The notes beneath the pieces were generated by a model. It did no database searches. It had not been told where the DNA came from and saw only the letters and a list, made by a program, of their open reading frames with translations. Shown here piece by piece: positions 30,526 to 38,559 of a stretch of DNA of 64,000 nt. A program made the translations under genes and the position numbers. Each line of letters opens with the position of its first letter. The first letter of the stretch is position 1. This DNA is from Flavobacterium luteolum. Its GTDB lineage: Bacteria; Bacteroidota; Bacteroidia; Flavobacteriales; Flavobacteriaceae. The stretch is taken from NCBI RefSeq assembly GCF_027111275.1, contig NZ_CP114286.1, positions 4,264,501 through 4,328,500 on the forward strand, in the 5' to 3' direction.

Positions 30526-31524
30526 ATGATTTTTTCTTTAATTATACCCGTGTATAATCGTCCAGATGAAGTTGATGAGCTTTTAGAAAGTCTCTCAAAA
30601 TCTGATTATAATGAAGCTTTTGAAATTGTTCTTGTCGAAGATGGATCTTCAATTCCATGTCGAGATGTGGTGATGAATTATCAAGGAAAATTAAATATAT
30701 CATATTACTTCAAAGAGAATTCTGGTCCAGGCGATTCTAGAAATTTCGGGATGCAGAGAGCCAGAGGTGATTATTTTATCATTTTTGATTCAGATTGTAT
30801 TATTCCTTCACAATATTTGACAGAAGTTCGTAAAGAATTAGATGCAAATTATGTGGATTGTTTCGGAGGGCCAGATAAAGCGCTTGATAGTTTTTCTGAT
30901 ATTCAAAAAGCTATCAATTTTGCTATGACTTCATTTCTCACAACAGGAGGAATTAGAGGTGGCTCTGAGAAAATTAACAAGTTTCAGCCTCGCAGCTTTA
31001 ACATGGGAATTTCTAAAAAAGCTTTTGAAGCTTCAAAAGGTTTTGGGAACATTCATCCAGGTGAAGATCCAGATTTATCTATTCGTTTATGGAATCTCGG
31101 ATTTGAAACTAGGCTGTTTAAAGAGGCTTATGTATACCATAAAAGAAGAATTGACTGGGAAAAATTCTCCATTCAGGTTAATAAATTTGGTATTGCAAGA
31201 CCAATTTTAAACAGTTGGTATCCAGAACACAATAAGCTTACTTTTTTCTTTCCGACTCTTTTTATACTCGGATTATTATTAGCTTTTTTATTGTTAATTT
31301 TCAATATCGATATTTTATTACAATTATATTTCGTATATTTCGTTATAATTTTTCTTACAGCTAGTATTCAAAACAAAAGTATCAAAATTGGATATCTATC
31401 TGTAATAGCAGTGTGGAAACAATTTTATGGTTACGGAACTGGATTTTTAAAGTCATATGTAAAAGTGATTTTATTAAAAAAGAAACCGCAGGAAGCTTTT
31501 CCACGTATGTTTTTTAAATTATAA
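30526..31524 (+). CDS. Family 2 glycosyltransferase with C-terminal membrane helices
   Basis: This 332-residue enzyme has a GT-A fold: FSLIIPVYNRPDEVDELLESL at the N-terminus, a DGS motif in LVEDGSSIP, and the metal-binding DSD in YFIIFDSDCIIP. GEDPDLSIRLW is the acceptor-site (ED) motif. Two hydrophobic helices near residues 240-285 tether it to the membrane. The sugar and acceptor cannot be told. It starts the pair with coaE (2 bp gap), perhaps only by transcription and not by function. Confidence 0.9.
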   Translation: MIFSLIIPVYNRPDEVDELLESLSKSDYNEAFEIVLVEDGSSIPCRDVVMNYQGKLNISYYFKENSGPGDSRNFGMQRARGDYFIIFDSDCIIPSQYLTEVRKELDANYVDCFGGPDKALDSFSDIQKAINFAMTSFLTTGGIRGGSEKINKFQPRSFNMGISKKAFEASKGFGNIHPGEDPDLSIRLWNLGFETRLFKEAYVYHKRRIDWEKFSIQVNKFGIARPILNSWYPEHNKLTFFFPTLFILGLLLAFLLLIFNIDILLQLYFVYFVIIFLTASIQNKSIKIGYLSVIAVWKQFYGYGTGFLKSYVKVILLKKKPQEAFPRMFFKL

Positions 31525-31526
31525 GA

Positions 31527-32123
31527 ATGACAAAAGTTATTGGTCTTACAGGAGGAATTGGCAGCGGTAAAACCACTGTAGCAAACTATTTTGAAGAAAT
31601 GGGTGTTCCTGTTTATATTGCTGATGACGGTGCAAAAAGAGTACTGCAGTCAAAAAATATCCTTGAAGAAGTAAAATCTACTTTTGGTGGCAACATTTTT
31701 GATGGTGAAGTTTTAAATCGTGCCAAATTAGCACAGGTTGTTTTTAATGATAAAGAGCAATTGGCAAAATTAAATGCTATTGTTCATCCAGCTGTAAAAC
31801 TGGATTTTGAAGTTTGGTTGAAAAAGCATGAAGATTATGATTATGTGATTTACGAAGCGGCTATTCTATTTGAAAGTGGCCGTTACAAAGAATGCGACGT
31901 AATTATAACCGTTACAGCTCCAGAAGAGGTGAGAATTGAACGAGTTATAAAACGAGATAAAACCACAAGAGAACAAGTTTTAAGTAGAATGAAAATGCAG
32001 TGGGATGATGAAAAACGAATTTCTAAGAGCAATTTCGTGATTAATAACAATAATCTTAAAAATGCTAAAGAAGAAGTTGTTAAAATTCTTAAAATTTTAA
32101 ATATAAAACAAAAACAGTCTTAA
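31527..32123 (+). CDS. coaE: Dephospho-CoA kinase
   Basis: This 198-residue kinase phosphorylates the ribose of dephospho-CoA, the last step of CoA synthesis. Seen: P-loop GLTGGIGSGKTTVA (residues 6-19), YIADDGAKR, the family block LNAIVHPAV, and EAAILFESGRY with the lid region RVIKRDKTTREQVLSRM. Length matches. It follows the glycosyltransferase by 2 bp, so translation is likely coupled. Confidence 0.96.
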   Translation: MTKVIGLTGGIGSGKTTVANYFEEMGVPVYIADDGAKRVLQSKNILEEVKSTFGGNIFDGEVLNRAKLAQVVFNDKEQLAKLNAIVHPAVKLDFEVWLKKHEDYDYVIYEAAILFESGRYKECDVIITVTAPEEVRIERVIKRDKTTREQVLSRMKMQWDDEKRISKSNFVINNNNLKNAKEEVVKILKILNIKQKQS

Positions 32124-32169
32124 ATGTTAATATTTGGTTAATGTATTATTTAGTATATTGTTAAAATAT

Positions 32170-32177
32170 TAATTTTG
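32170..32177 (+). promoter_or_regulatory. -7 element touching the histidine kinase start
   Basis: TAATTTTG matches TAnnTTTG and ends only 5 nt before ATG 32183. If this is the promoter, the transcript starts at or next to the start codon. No convincing -33 TTTG is seen. Confidence 0.4.
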
Positions 32178-32182
32178 TTTCG

Positions 32183-33769
32183 ATGAATAAATTATTTTTT
32201 AGAATACTTGTTTTATTGATGAGTCTGTCCTTAATAGGGATAATTCTGGTACAAGTGTTTTGGTTCAATTCTTCGTTCAAAAATAATGAAGAGCAGTTTA
32301 AATACCACGTTACTCAAGTAATTGGAAATGTTGCAGATAAGCTGGAACAACAAGAAGAGTACAGTTTCTACGACAAATACAACCGTATTAAAGATAGTAC
32401 GGGTAAAATTCCAAAAAAAGAAGATTTGTTGCAAGTATTTTATGTTCAAAGAAATACTAAAACAAACAAAACAATTGTTTATTCGAATACATTGACATCT
32501 GAGGATTATGATATTAATGGTTCGGTTTTTAACAAAAAATTCAGCAGCGAGCGTTTTAAAAATTTTAGTTCAAGAAGAGTAACTGAAGTTTATAATAATA
32601 ACAATGGAATTGATAATAATAGCTTAGGACAAAGTATTATTCCTGATCTTAAAATTGAAAAATCAGGAAGTTTAGATATATTAAATAAAGTTCAACAGCA
32701 AATTCAATATAAAGACATCGCTTCTTTGACTCCAATAGAAGGTAGGATTACAAAAGATAAGCTGAGTAAATTATTGAAGAAAGAACTTGAAGAATATGGT
32801 GTAAAAACCAAATTTGAATTCGGAATATACAGCAGTGGCAATCCAACAAAAATAAAATCTGACGGATTTCATTACGATAAAGAAGCTACTTATAGCATTC
32901 CGATTTATACAGATAATGAAGGAAATAGCAAATATGAACTCTCGGTTACTTTTCCTCATAAAAAGAAGTTCTTATTGTCCGAATTATTAAGTATTACTAT
33001 TTTATCGATAGTTTTTACTTTGATTATAATTGTAGCTTATACGAGTGCATTAAATCAACTGTTGCGTCAGAAACATATTTCTGAAATTAAAACAGATTTC
33101 ATTAATAACATGACGCACGAGTTTAAAACTCCGATTGCTACAATAAACTTAGCTTTAGATGCTATTAGAAGTCCTAAGGTTATTGAAGATAAAGAAAAAG
33201 TTTATCGTTATCTTCAAATGATTCGGGATGAAAATAAAAGAATGCACGCTCAGGTTGAAAATGTATTGCGTATTTCTAAATTAGAAAAAAGAGAGCTTGA
33301 TATTACAAAAGAACCTACAGTAGTTACAGATATAATAGATGATGCAATTGAGCACGTTAATCTAATTTTAGAAGACAGACAAGGAACTGTCGAAAAACAT
33401 TACAATGCTGCCAGAACAACAGTTTTAATTAACGAAGTTCATTTTACAAACGTACTGGTTAATATTTTAGAAAATGCAATAAAATATTCTCCAGATACTC
33501 CAAAGATTGAGATTTTTACAGAAAATGTGAAAGACATGATTCTGATAAAAGTAAAAGATCATGGACTAGGAATGAGTAAGATAGCTCAAAAACGAGTTTT
33601 TGAGAAGTTTTATAGAGAACATACCGGAGATCTTCATAATGTAAAAGGGCATGGTTTAGGATTGGCTTATGTAAAAAGAATAGTAGAGGATCACAATGGT
33701 CAAGTATATGTAGAAAGCGAAAAAGGAAAAGGTAGCACCTTTATAATAAAAATACCATTAATAAATTAA
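32183..33769 (+). CDS. Sensor histidine kinase
   Basis: This 528-residue membrane kinase has a transmembrane helix at about residues 5-27, a periplasmic sensor region of about 240 residues with no recognised domain, and a second transmembrane helix at about 266-290. The HisKA domain carries the phosphoacceptor His in NNMTHEFKTPIATINLALD, and the HATPase_c domain shows NILENAIKYSPD, DHGLGM and HGLGLAYVKRI. The layout resembles RprX-type kinases of Bacteroidota. It lies 3 bp before its response regulator. The signal sensed is unknown. Confidence 0.93.
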   Translation: MNKLFFRILVLLMSLSLIGIILVQVFWFNSSFKNNEEQFKYHVTQVIGNVADKLEQQEEYSFYDKYNRIKDSTGKIPKKEDLLQVFYVQRNTKTNKTIVYSNTLTSEDYDINGSVFNKKFSSERFKNFSSRRVTEVYNNNNGIDNNSLGQSIIPDLKIEKSGSLDILNKVQQQIQYKDIASLTPIEGRITKDKLSKLLKKELEEYGVKTKFEFGIYSSGNPTKIKSDGFHYDKEATYSIPIYTDNEGNSKYELSVTFPHKKKFLLSELLSITILSIVFTLIIIVAYTSALNQLLRQKHISEIKTDFINNMTHEFKTPIATINLALDAIRSPKVIEDKEKVYRYLQMIRDENKRMHAQVENVLRISKLEKRELDITKEPTVVTDIIDDAIEHVNLILEDRQGTVEKHYNAARTTVLINEVHFTNVLVNILENAIKYSPDTPKIEIFTENVKDMILIKVKDHGLGMSKIAQKRVFEKFYREHTGDLHNVKGHGLGLAYVKRIVEDHNGQVYVESEKGKGSTFIIKIPLIN

Positions 33770-33772
33770 AAT

Positions 33773-34489
33773 ATGGAAAATACTAACAAAAGAATACTTT
33801 TAGTAGAAGATGACCTAAATTTTGGGGCGGTTCTTAAAGATTATCTAATGTTAAATGACTTTGAAGTTACTTTAGCTAAAAACGGTATGGAAGGTTTCGA
33901 GAAATTCAAGAAAGATGTATATGATTTATGCATTTTGGATGTAATGATGCCTTATAAAGATGGTTACACTTTGGCCAAAGAAATTAGAGAGAAGAACAGT
34001 GAAGTGCCAATTATCTTTTTAACAGCAAAATCTATGAAAGAGGATGTATTAAAAGGTTACAAAGCTGGTGCTGATGACTATTTAAATAAACCTTTTGATT
34101 CTGAAGTTCTTTTAATGAAAATTAAAGCAATTATTCAAAGAAAATCAGCAGATACAAAAGCAGAACAAGTACAGTTTGAGTTTAATATTGGTAAATTCCA
34201 CTTAAATTCAAAATTAAGATTCTTGACTTTCCAAGATGAAGAACCAATAAAATTATCTCCAAAAGAGAATGAATTGCTTAAAATGTTAATTCTTCATGAA
34301 AATGATTTAATGCCAAGAGAATTAGCTTTAACTAAAATCTGGAGAGATGACAATTACTTCACATCAAGAAGTATGGACGTTTACATCGCTAAATTGAGAA
34401 AATACTTAAAAGCTGATGAAGATGTTGAAATCTTGAACATTCACGGTGAAGGTTTCAGATTAGTTGTAAAAAGCAAAGTTTCTGAATAA
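33773..34489 (+). CDS. OmpR/PhoB-type response regulator
   Basis: This 238-residue regulator has a receiver domain (acidic LVEDDLN, phosphoacceptor Asp in DLCILDVMMP, Lys in YLNKPF) and a winged-helix DNA-binding domain (IKLSPKENELLKMLI, then RSMDVYIAKLRKYL and the GEGFRLVV wing). It is cognate to the kinase 3 bp upstream. A terminator follows. The pair resembles RprX/RprY, which is only a family-level guess. Confidence 0.95.
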   Translation: MENTNKRILLVEDDLNFGAVLKDYLMLNDFEVTLAKNGMEGFEKFKKDVYDLCILDVMMPYKDGYTLAKEIREKNSEVPIIFLTAKSMKEDVLKGYKAGADDYLNKPFDSEVLLMKIKAIIQRKSADTKAEQVQFEFNIGKFHLNSKLRFLTFQDEEPIKLSPKENELLKMLILHENDLMPRELALTKIWRDDNYFTSRSMDVYIAKLRKYLKADEDVEILNIHGEGFRLVVKSKVSE

Positions 34490-34510
34490 TTGAATTCACT
34501 AAAAAAATAT

Positions 34511-34538
34511 AAGCTCTGAGAAATCAGGGCTTTTTTTT
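34511..34538 (+). terminator. Terminator after the two-component operon
   Basis: A 9-bp stem (AAGCTCTGA / TCAGGGCTT, one G-U pair) with loop GAAA is followed by eight Ts. Confidence 0.9.
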
Positions 34539-34658
34539 GCTACAAAATGAAGTGTTTTTTAATTAGTCTAATATTTTGATTACTAAAGTGATATGTTGAT
34601 TTTGATCATTAAGTTGTTTCTAGTTTAAAATTGTTTTAAAGAATTTTCTTTAAAATAA

Positions 34659-34691
34659 TTTGGAAAATCAAAAAACAATTCTGAATATTTG
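34659..34691 (+). promoter_or_regulatory. Promoter of the short 34.7-kb transcription unit
   Basis: TTTG (34659-34662), 21-nt spacer, AATATTTG (34684-34691) is a one-mismatch match to TTTG-N-TAnnTTTG. Predicted start is about 34697, and a terminator follows at 34836-34872. Confidence 0.6.
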
Positions 34692-34730
34692 CACACGAAA
34701 AAAATAATAACCCTTTAAAACGAAGAAAAA

Positions 34731-34814
34731 ATGTTTGTACTTACATCGACATCACAAAGCTTCACACCAAACAGATTTGGTGAAGCAGTTCTTCGTGGCC
34801 TATTTCAATCTTAG
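34731..34814 (+). CDS. Possible 27-residue small protein
   Basis: An ATG-TAG ORF of 27 codons (MFVLTSTSQSF, then TPNRFGEAVLRGLFQS) lies alone between a promoter-like sequence (34659-34691) and a clear terminator (34836-34872). Codon use looks coding, with a mix of polar and hydrophobic residues and a C-terminal amphipathic helix. The middle of the ORF also forms a strong RNA hairpin (GCTTCAC-CAAA / TTTGGTGAAGC, about 34755-34785, 2-nt bulge). It may therefore be a small mRNA, a small RNA, or both. No known family is recognised. Confidence 0.45.
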   Translation: MFVLTSTSQSFTPNRFGEAVLRGLFQS

Positions 34815-34835
34815 AAATACATTTTTAGATATATA

Positions 34836-34872
34836 AAAAAGCCCGAAGACAATAAGTTTCGGGCTTTTTTTA
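34836..34872 (+). terminator. Terminator of the short 34.7-kb unit
   Basis: A 10-bp stem (AAAGCCCGAA / TTTCGGGCTTT, approximate ends) with loop GACAATAAG is followed by TTTTTTTATT. Confidence 0.9.
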
Positions 34873-34978
34873 TTCTAGACACTTCAAAATTTTCCCGAAA
34901 AAGCGATTTTAAAATTTATCCTTTTGGATAAGATGGTTAGCCTAGTTTGGCTATTAATTTAATGCATGATAATTTTTT

Positions 34979-35724
34979 ATGGAAAATTATACTGTAGATG
35001 AGTACGCTTTGTGTGCTCGTTTTAAAAATAAAAGAAGGAAAAAAAGATTAGTAAAAGAAGATTTTGAAAAACATTTAATTCAGTTAAGAAAACTTGAAAT
35101 TGAACTTTGGAATAAGCGTAAAGACTTACCATTAATGCCTTTAGAAATTCCTTATCAAAAAGGCTGGCAACGAAACTTTAAATTAAGAGATGATATTTCC
35201 AGATCAAGTGAAGCTCCATTTTTAAGGAATTATTAGAAAAAATAAATACTTGGCAGTTTTCTCCTGAAAAATCTTTTGAGAGAAAGAAAAAAAGAAAAAG
35301 AAAACATGTTTATGTGGAGAAATTCCAAACTGTAAAAGAATTTTCAGAGTGGGAATGGAAAAGTTCAAAATTAGAATTGACTGAAAAAGAAAAAACACAT
35401 TTTTATAAAAGAGAGCGCTGGTGCGGCAATTGTAAACGATACAAAATTCATTATGTATTTAATGAGCCTTGGCGATATGTGCTTCGTGTTAGCCCTTATA
35501 TGATAACACATACAAAAATGGTTGATTCGGACTTGGAAAGTGAAATTCAAGTTGTTGAAAATTACATTGTTAATCATAATCTTAGAGATAAAACAAACAG
35601 ATTAATGCACGGCAGTTCTCGTAAATGGAGTTACTATGAAAAAGAAAAACCAAAAGAGACAAGTCCAATTAAAAATAAAAGTCTACATATATTGTATCAG
35701 CAATATACAGATGAAATGATATAA
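34979..35724 (+). pseudogene. Frameshifted gene of unknown function upstream of rtcB
   Basis: Two ORFs (34979-35236, and one whose open frame continues from about 35221 to 35724) read as one protein of about 248 residues if one T is added to the five-T run at 35219-35223. The frames meet at EAPF, then KELLEKINTWQFSPEKSF. The rebuilt product is strongly basic (KNKRRKKRL, ERKKKRKRKH), with one CxxC (RWCGNCKRYKIHYVFNEPWRY) and no membrane segment. This could suit nucleic-acid binding. It ends 3 bp before rtcB and so belongs to the RNA-repair cassette. The shift may be a real mutation or a homopolymer sequencing error. No known family is recognised. Confidence 0.7.
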
Positions 35725-35727
35725 ATC

Positions 35728-37119
35728 ATGGGAAATAAATTATCTGGAAAAGACCTGATTAAATTAGGTTTTCCAAAGAACAATTCAATAAACATCGCCT
35801 TAGGGCAGATAAACAGATATAGAAAAAGAGAAAAAAAAGAATCTATTCTAACAGAAGCAAAAGACGTTTTATTACATCCTGAAAAATATGAAGGAAACGG
35901 AACTTGGGGAAAAGTAGCAGAAGGCTTAATTAAACCGGTTCAGGTAAGAATGCATCAGCTGAAAAATACTAGAGCGCCATTTAAAATTTTTGGAGAAAAT
36001 GAAATTGATGAGCAGGCTAAATTTCAATTGTATGATTCATTGAAACTGCCAATTTCTGTTGCAGGAGCTTTAATGCCAGACGCTCATTCTGGTTACGGAT
36101 TGCCAATTGGGGGAGTTCTGGCAACTGATAATGCCGTGATTCCGTATGGAGTTGGTGTTGACATTGGATGTCGAATGAGTCTTTCGATTTTTGATTTGCC
36201 GGCTTCTCATTTTAAAGGAAAAGAACATCAATTGGAAGCAATTTTAAAAGATAATACAAAATTTGGAATGTATGAAACTCATGTTTCTAGAGTTGATCAT
36301 GAGGTATTTTACAATAGTGGATTTCAGGATATTCCGTTGTTAAAAAATCTTTTGCCAAAAGCTTATAAACAATTAGGAACTTCAGGCGGAGGAAATCATT
36401 TTGTAGAATTTGGAATTGCCAAAATTGAAAATCCAGAGAACGAATGGAAATTAGAAAAAGGTGAATATTTCGCAGTTCTTTCACATAGTGGTTCTCGCGG
36501 ATTAGGCGCAAATATTGCGAAGCATTATACTTATTTGGCAACAAAACAATGTCCGCTGCCAAAAAATGTACAGCATTTAGCTTGGCTAGATTTGAATACG
36601 CATGACGGTCAGGAATATTGGCTGGCGATGAATTTAGCTGGAGAATATGCAAAAGCTTGCCATGATGATATTCATAGAAGAATTGCCAAAGCGATTGGAA
36701 AAAGAGTGGTAGTAACGATTGAAAATCACCACAATTTTGCTTGGAAAGAAATCGTAAACGGTCAGGAAAGTATTGTGCATAGAAAAGGTGCAACACCAGC
36801 TAATGAAGGACAATTGGGAATTATTCCAGGTTCGATGACTGCGCCGGGTTTTATTGTGAAAGGAAAAGGAAATTCTGAAAGTTTAAATTCGGCTTCGCAT
36901 GGTGCGGGACGTTTGTTTTCGAGAGCAAAATGTAAAAGTACATTTACACAAAGTGAAGTTAAAAAGGTTTTGAAAGCAAATGAGGTAACCCTGATTGGAG
37001 GAAATATTGATGAAGCACCAATGGCATACAAAGACATTACAAAAGTAATGGCAAATCAAACCGATTTGGTTGAAGTTCTGGGAACATTTACTCCGAAGAT
37101 TGTTAGAATGGACCGCTAA
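35728..37119 (+). CDS. rtcB: RNA-splicing/repair ligase RtcB
   Basis: This 463-residue GTP- and Mn-dependent ligase joins RNA 2',3'-cyclic phosphate or 3'-phosphate ends to 5'-OH ends. Active-site motifs are present: GVDIGCRM (D145, C148), GGGNHFVE (H224), HSGSRGLG (H253), ENHHNF (H334) and SASHGAGR with the probable guanylylated H391. Linkage to prfH 14 bp downstream marks the RtcB2-PrfH type, reported in Escherichia coli to restore ribosomes whose 16S rRNA was cut in the decoding centre. No archease gene is seen nearby. Confidence 0.96.
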   Translation: MGNKLSGKDLIKLGFPKNNSINIALGQINRYRKREKKESILTEAKDVLLHPEKYEGNGTWGKVAEGLIKPVQVRMHQLKNTRAPFKIFGENEIDEQAKFQLYDSLKLPISVAGALMPDAHSGYGLPIGGVLATDNAVIPYGVGVDIGCRMSLSIFDLPASHFKGKEHQLEAILKDNTKFGMYETHVSRVDHEVFYNSGFQDIPLLKNLLPKAYKQLGTSGGGNHFVEFGIAKIENPENEWKLEKGEYFAVLSHSGSRGLGANIAKHYTYLATKQCPLPKNVQHLAWLDLNTHDGQEYWLAMNLAGEYAKACHDDIHRRIAKAIGKRVVVTIENHHNFAWKEIVNGQESIVHRKGATPANEGQLGIIPGSMTAPGFIVKGKGNSESLNSASHGAGRLFSRAKCKSTFTQSEVKKVLKANEVTLIGGNIDEAPMAYKDITKVMANQTDLVEVLGTFTPKIVRMDR

Positions 37120-37133
37120 AGAGAGAAAAGATT

Positions 37134-37823
37134 ATGGAAAGAATAATTCAAATAACAGCAGGTCGCGGACCTGCAGAATGCACTTGGGTTGTCGCTCAAG
37201 TGCTTAAAAAAGTTTTGGAGGAAGCTCAAGATCAGGATTTAGACGTCGTTTTACTCCAAAGAGAAAAAGGAGAAGAGAACGGAACGATTGAAACTGCATC
37301 GATTTCTGTAAAAGGAAAAAATACCGATCAGTTTATGAAATCTTGGGTCGGAACGATTCAGTGGATTGGTCAGAGTCAGTTTAGGAAAATGCACAAACGC
37401 AAAAACTGGTTTATTGGAATTTTTGAAATTGAACCAAAGAAAAATGCATCAGTTTCAGAGAATGACATTCAATATCAAGCGATGCGAAGTTCAGGTGCTG
37501 GCGGTCAGCATGTAAATAAAGTGAGTTCGGCAATTCGTGCGACACATATCCCAACAGGAATTGCTGTTGTAGTAATGGACAGCCGTTCGCAGCACCAAAA
37601 CAAAAAACTGGCAACAGAAAGATTATTAAAAAAACTAGAAGACGAGAAACTAGTTCAGCTTAAAAGTCACGTAGAAAAACAATGGGAAAACCAGCTCAAT
37701 GTAGAGCGTGGAAATCCAATTAGAGTTTTTATGGGAAGTGATTTTAAAAAGAATAAAGTTGAGAAAAGCTACAAAGGAACTCGTCAGAAATTAAAAAACG
37801 ATTTAAGAAATGAAAACAACTGA
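37134..37823 (+). CDS. prfH: Peptide chain release factor H
   Basis: This 229-residue class-I release-factor relative lacks the codon-recognition domain size of RF1/RF2 and keeps the peptidyl-hydrolysis loop GAGGQHVNKV (GGQ at 123-125). PrfH acts on ribosomes with a damaged decoding centre and releases the stalled peptide so that RtcB can re-ligate the rRNA. It lies 14 bp after rtcB and overlaps the TPR gene by 14 bp. The C-terminus is basic (KKNKVEKSYKGTRQKLK), as in other release factors. Confidence 0.93.
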   Translation: MERIIQITAGRGPAECTWVVAQVLKKVLEEAQDQDLDVVLLQREKGEENGTIETASISVKGKNTDQFMKSWVGTIQWIGQSQFRKMHKRKNWFIGIFEIEPKKNASVSENDIQYQAMRSSGAGGQHVNKVSSAIRATHIPTGIAVVVMDSRSQHQNKKLATERLLKKLEDEKLVQLKSHVEKQWENQLNVERGNPIRVFMGSDFKKNKVEKSYKGTRQKLKNDLRNENN

Positions 37824-38343
37824 TAAATACCTTTTTCAGGCTTTGGATAATTATCCGTTTTGGCTTGAAGGAACAATAGAGTCTTTAGATTATGCTTTTT
37901 CTTATGATGACAAAAATACAATGGTTTTGTGTCTGTACGGAAGAATTCAGGCAGAACAATTAATGAATTATGAAGAAGCGAAATCTTATTTTCAGCAAGC
38001 TTTATCGATTAATATTCAAGCACTTGAAGTATATCCGTATTATTTAAAAACATTGATTTTAAATGAAGATTATGAAGAAGCGCAAAGATTAATTGATTTT
38101 GCTTTGACGGTGAAAGGAATCAATAAGGCGGAGATTTACATCAAAAAAGCAGTTTTGTTAGAAGTACAGCATAAATTTAAAGATGCTTTAAAAGAAATTA
38201 AGCAGGCAAAATTATATTCTATTCAGCATGATTATGATTCAGGAATTAGTGAAGTAGAGAAAAGAATAAAAGGAAAAATTGATTTGTTGGAAAAGAAGAA
38301 AGAAAAGAAATCTAGAAAGGATTCGAAGAAGAAATCGAAATGA
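37810..38343 (+). CDS. TPR-repeat protein linked to rtcB-prfH
   Basis: This 177-residue cytoplasmic protein is built of about three TPR pairs (NYEEAKSYFQQALSIN, DYEEAQRLIDFAL, KFKDALKEIKQAKL) and ends in a long Lys/Glu-rich tail (EKKKEKKSRKDSKKKSK). The tail could bind RNA or ribosomes. It overlaps prfH by 14 bp, so the two are translationally coupled, and a terminator follows. A role as a ribosome-docking or scaffold part of the rRNA repair cassette is inference. Confidence 0.85.
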   Translation: MKTTDKYLFQALDNYPFWLEGTIESLDYAFSYDDKNTMVLCLYGRIQAEQLMNYEEAKSYFQQALSINIQALEVYPYYLKTLILNEDYEEAQRLIDFALTVKGINKAEIYIKKAVLLEVQHKFKDALKEIKQAKLYSIQHDYDSGISEVEKRIKGKIDLLEKKKEKKSRKDSKKKSK

Positions 38344-38352
38344 TTTTAAACA

Positions 38353-38390
38353 AAAAAAACGATGCAAAATTGCATCGTTTTTTTTTTGTT
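38353..38390 (+). terminator. Terminator of the rtcB-prfH operon
   Basis: A hairpin of about 10 bp (AAACGATGCA / TGCATCGTTT) is followed by a run of ten Ts, right after the TPR gene. Confidence 0.92.
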
Positions 38391-38415
38391 TCTCAAGTGT
38401 AGATATACATCAAGT

Positions 38416-38519
38416 TTGTCATTTCGACGTAAGGAGAAATCTTCGCAAGAAGCTCTACAAAGATTGGACATTCGTTGCGGAGCTTCTTGCGAAGATTTCT
38501 CCTTACGTCGAAATGACAA
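38416..38519. repeat. 40-bp perfect inverted repeat
   Basis: Two perfect 40-nt arms (38416-38455 and 38480-38519) around a 24-nt loop start TTGTCATTTCGACGTAAGG and run through GAGAAATCTTCGCAAG. The element lies between convergent genes (TPR gene and thioesterase). From memory, GTCATTTCGACG...GGAGAAATC elements are scattered widely in Flavobacterium and other Bacteroidota, so this is probably a dispersed palindromic unit. The ORFs on both strands here are by-products of the symmetry. Confidence 0.95.
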
Positions 38520-38559
38520 TATCGAGGAAAGGCTGGGGTTAAAATGCCTTTTAATCTTT

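Noticed and set aside
35219..35225. Programmed -1 frameshift in the gene before rtcB
   Set aside because: The run reads A-TTT-TTA, which lacks the X-XXY-YYZ pattern, and no downstream pseudoknot is clear. A deletion or sequencing error is simpler.
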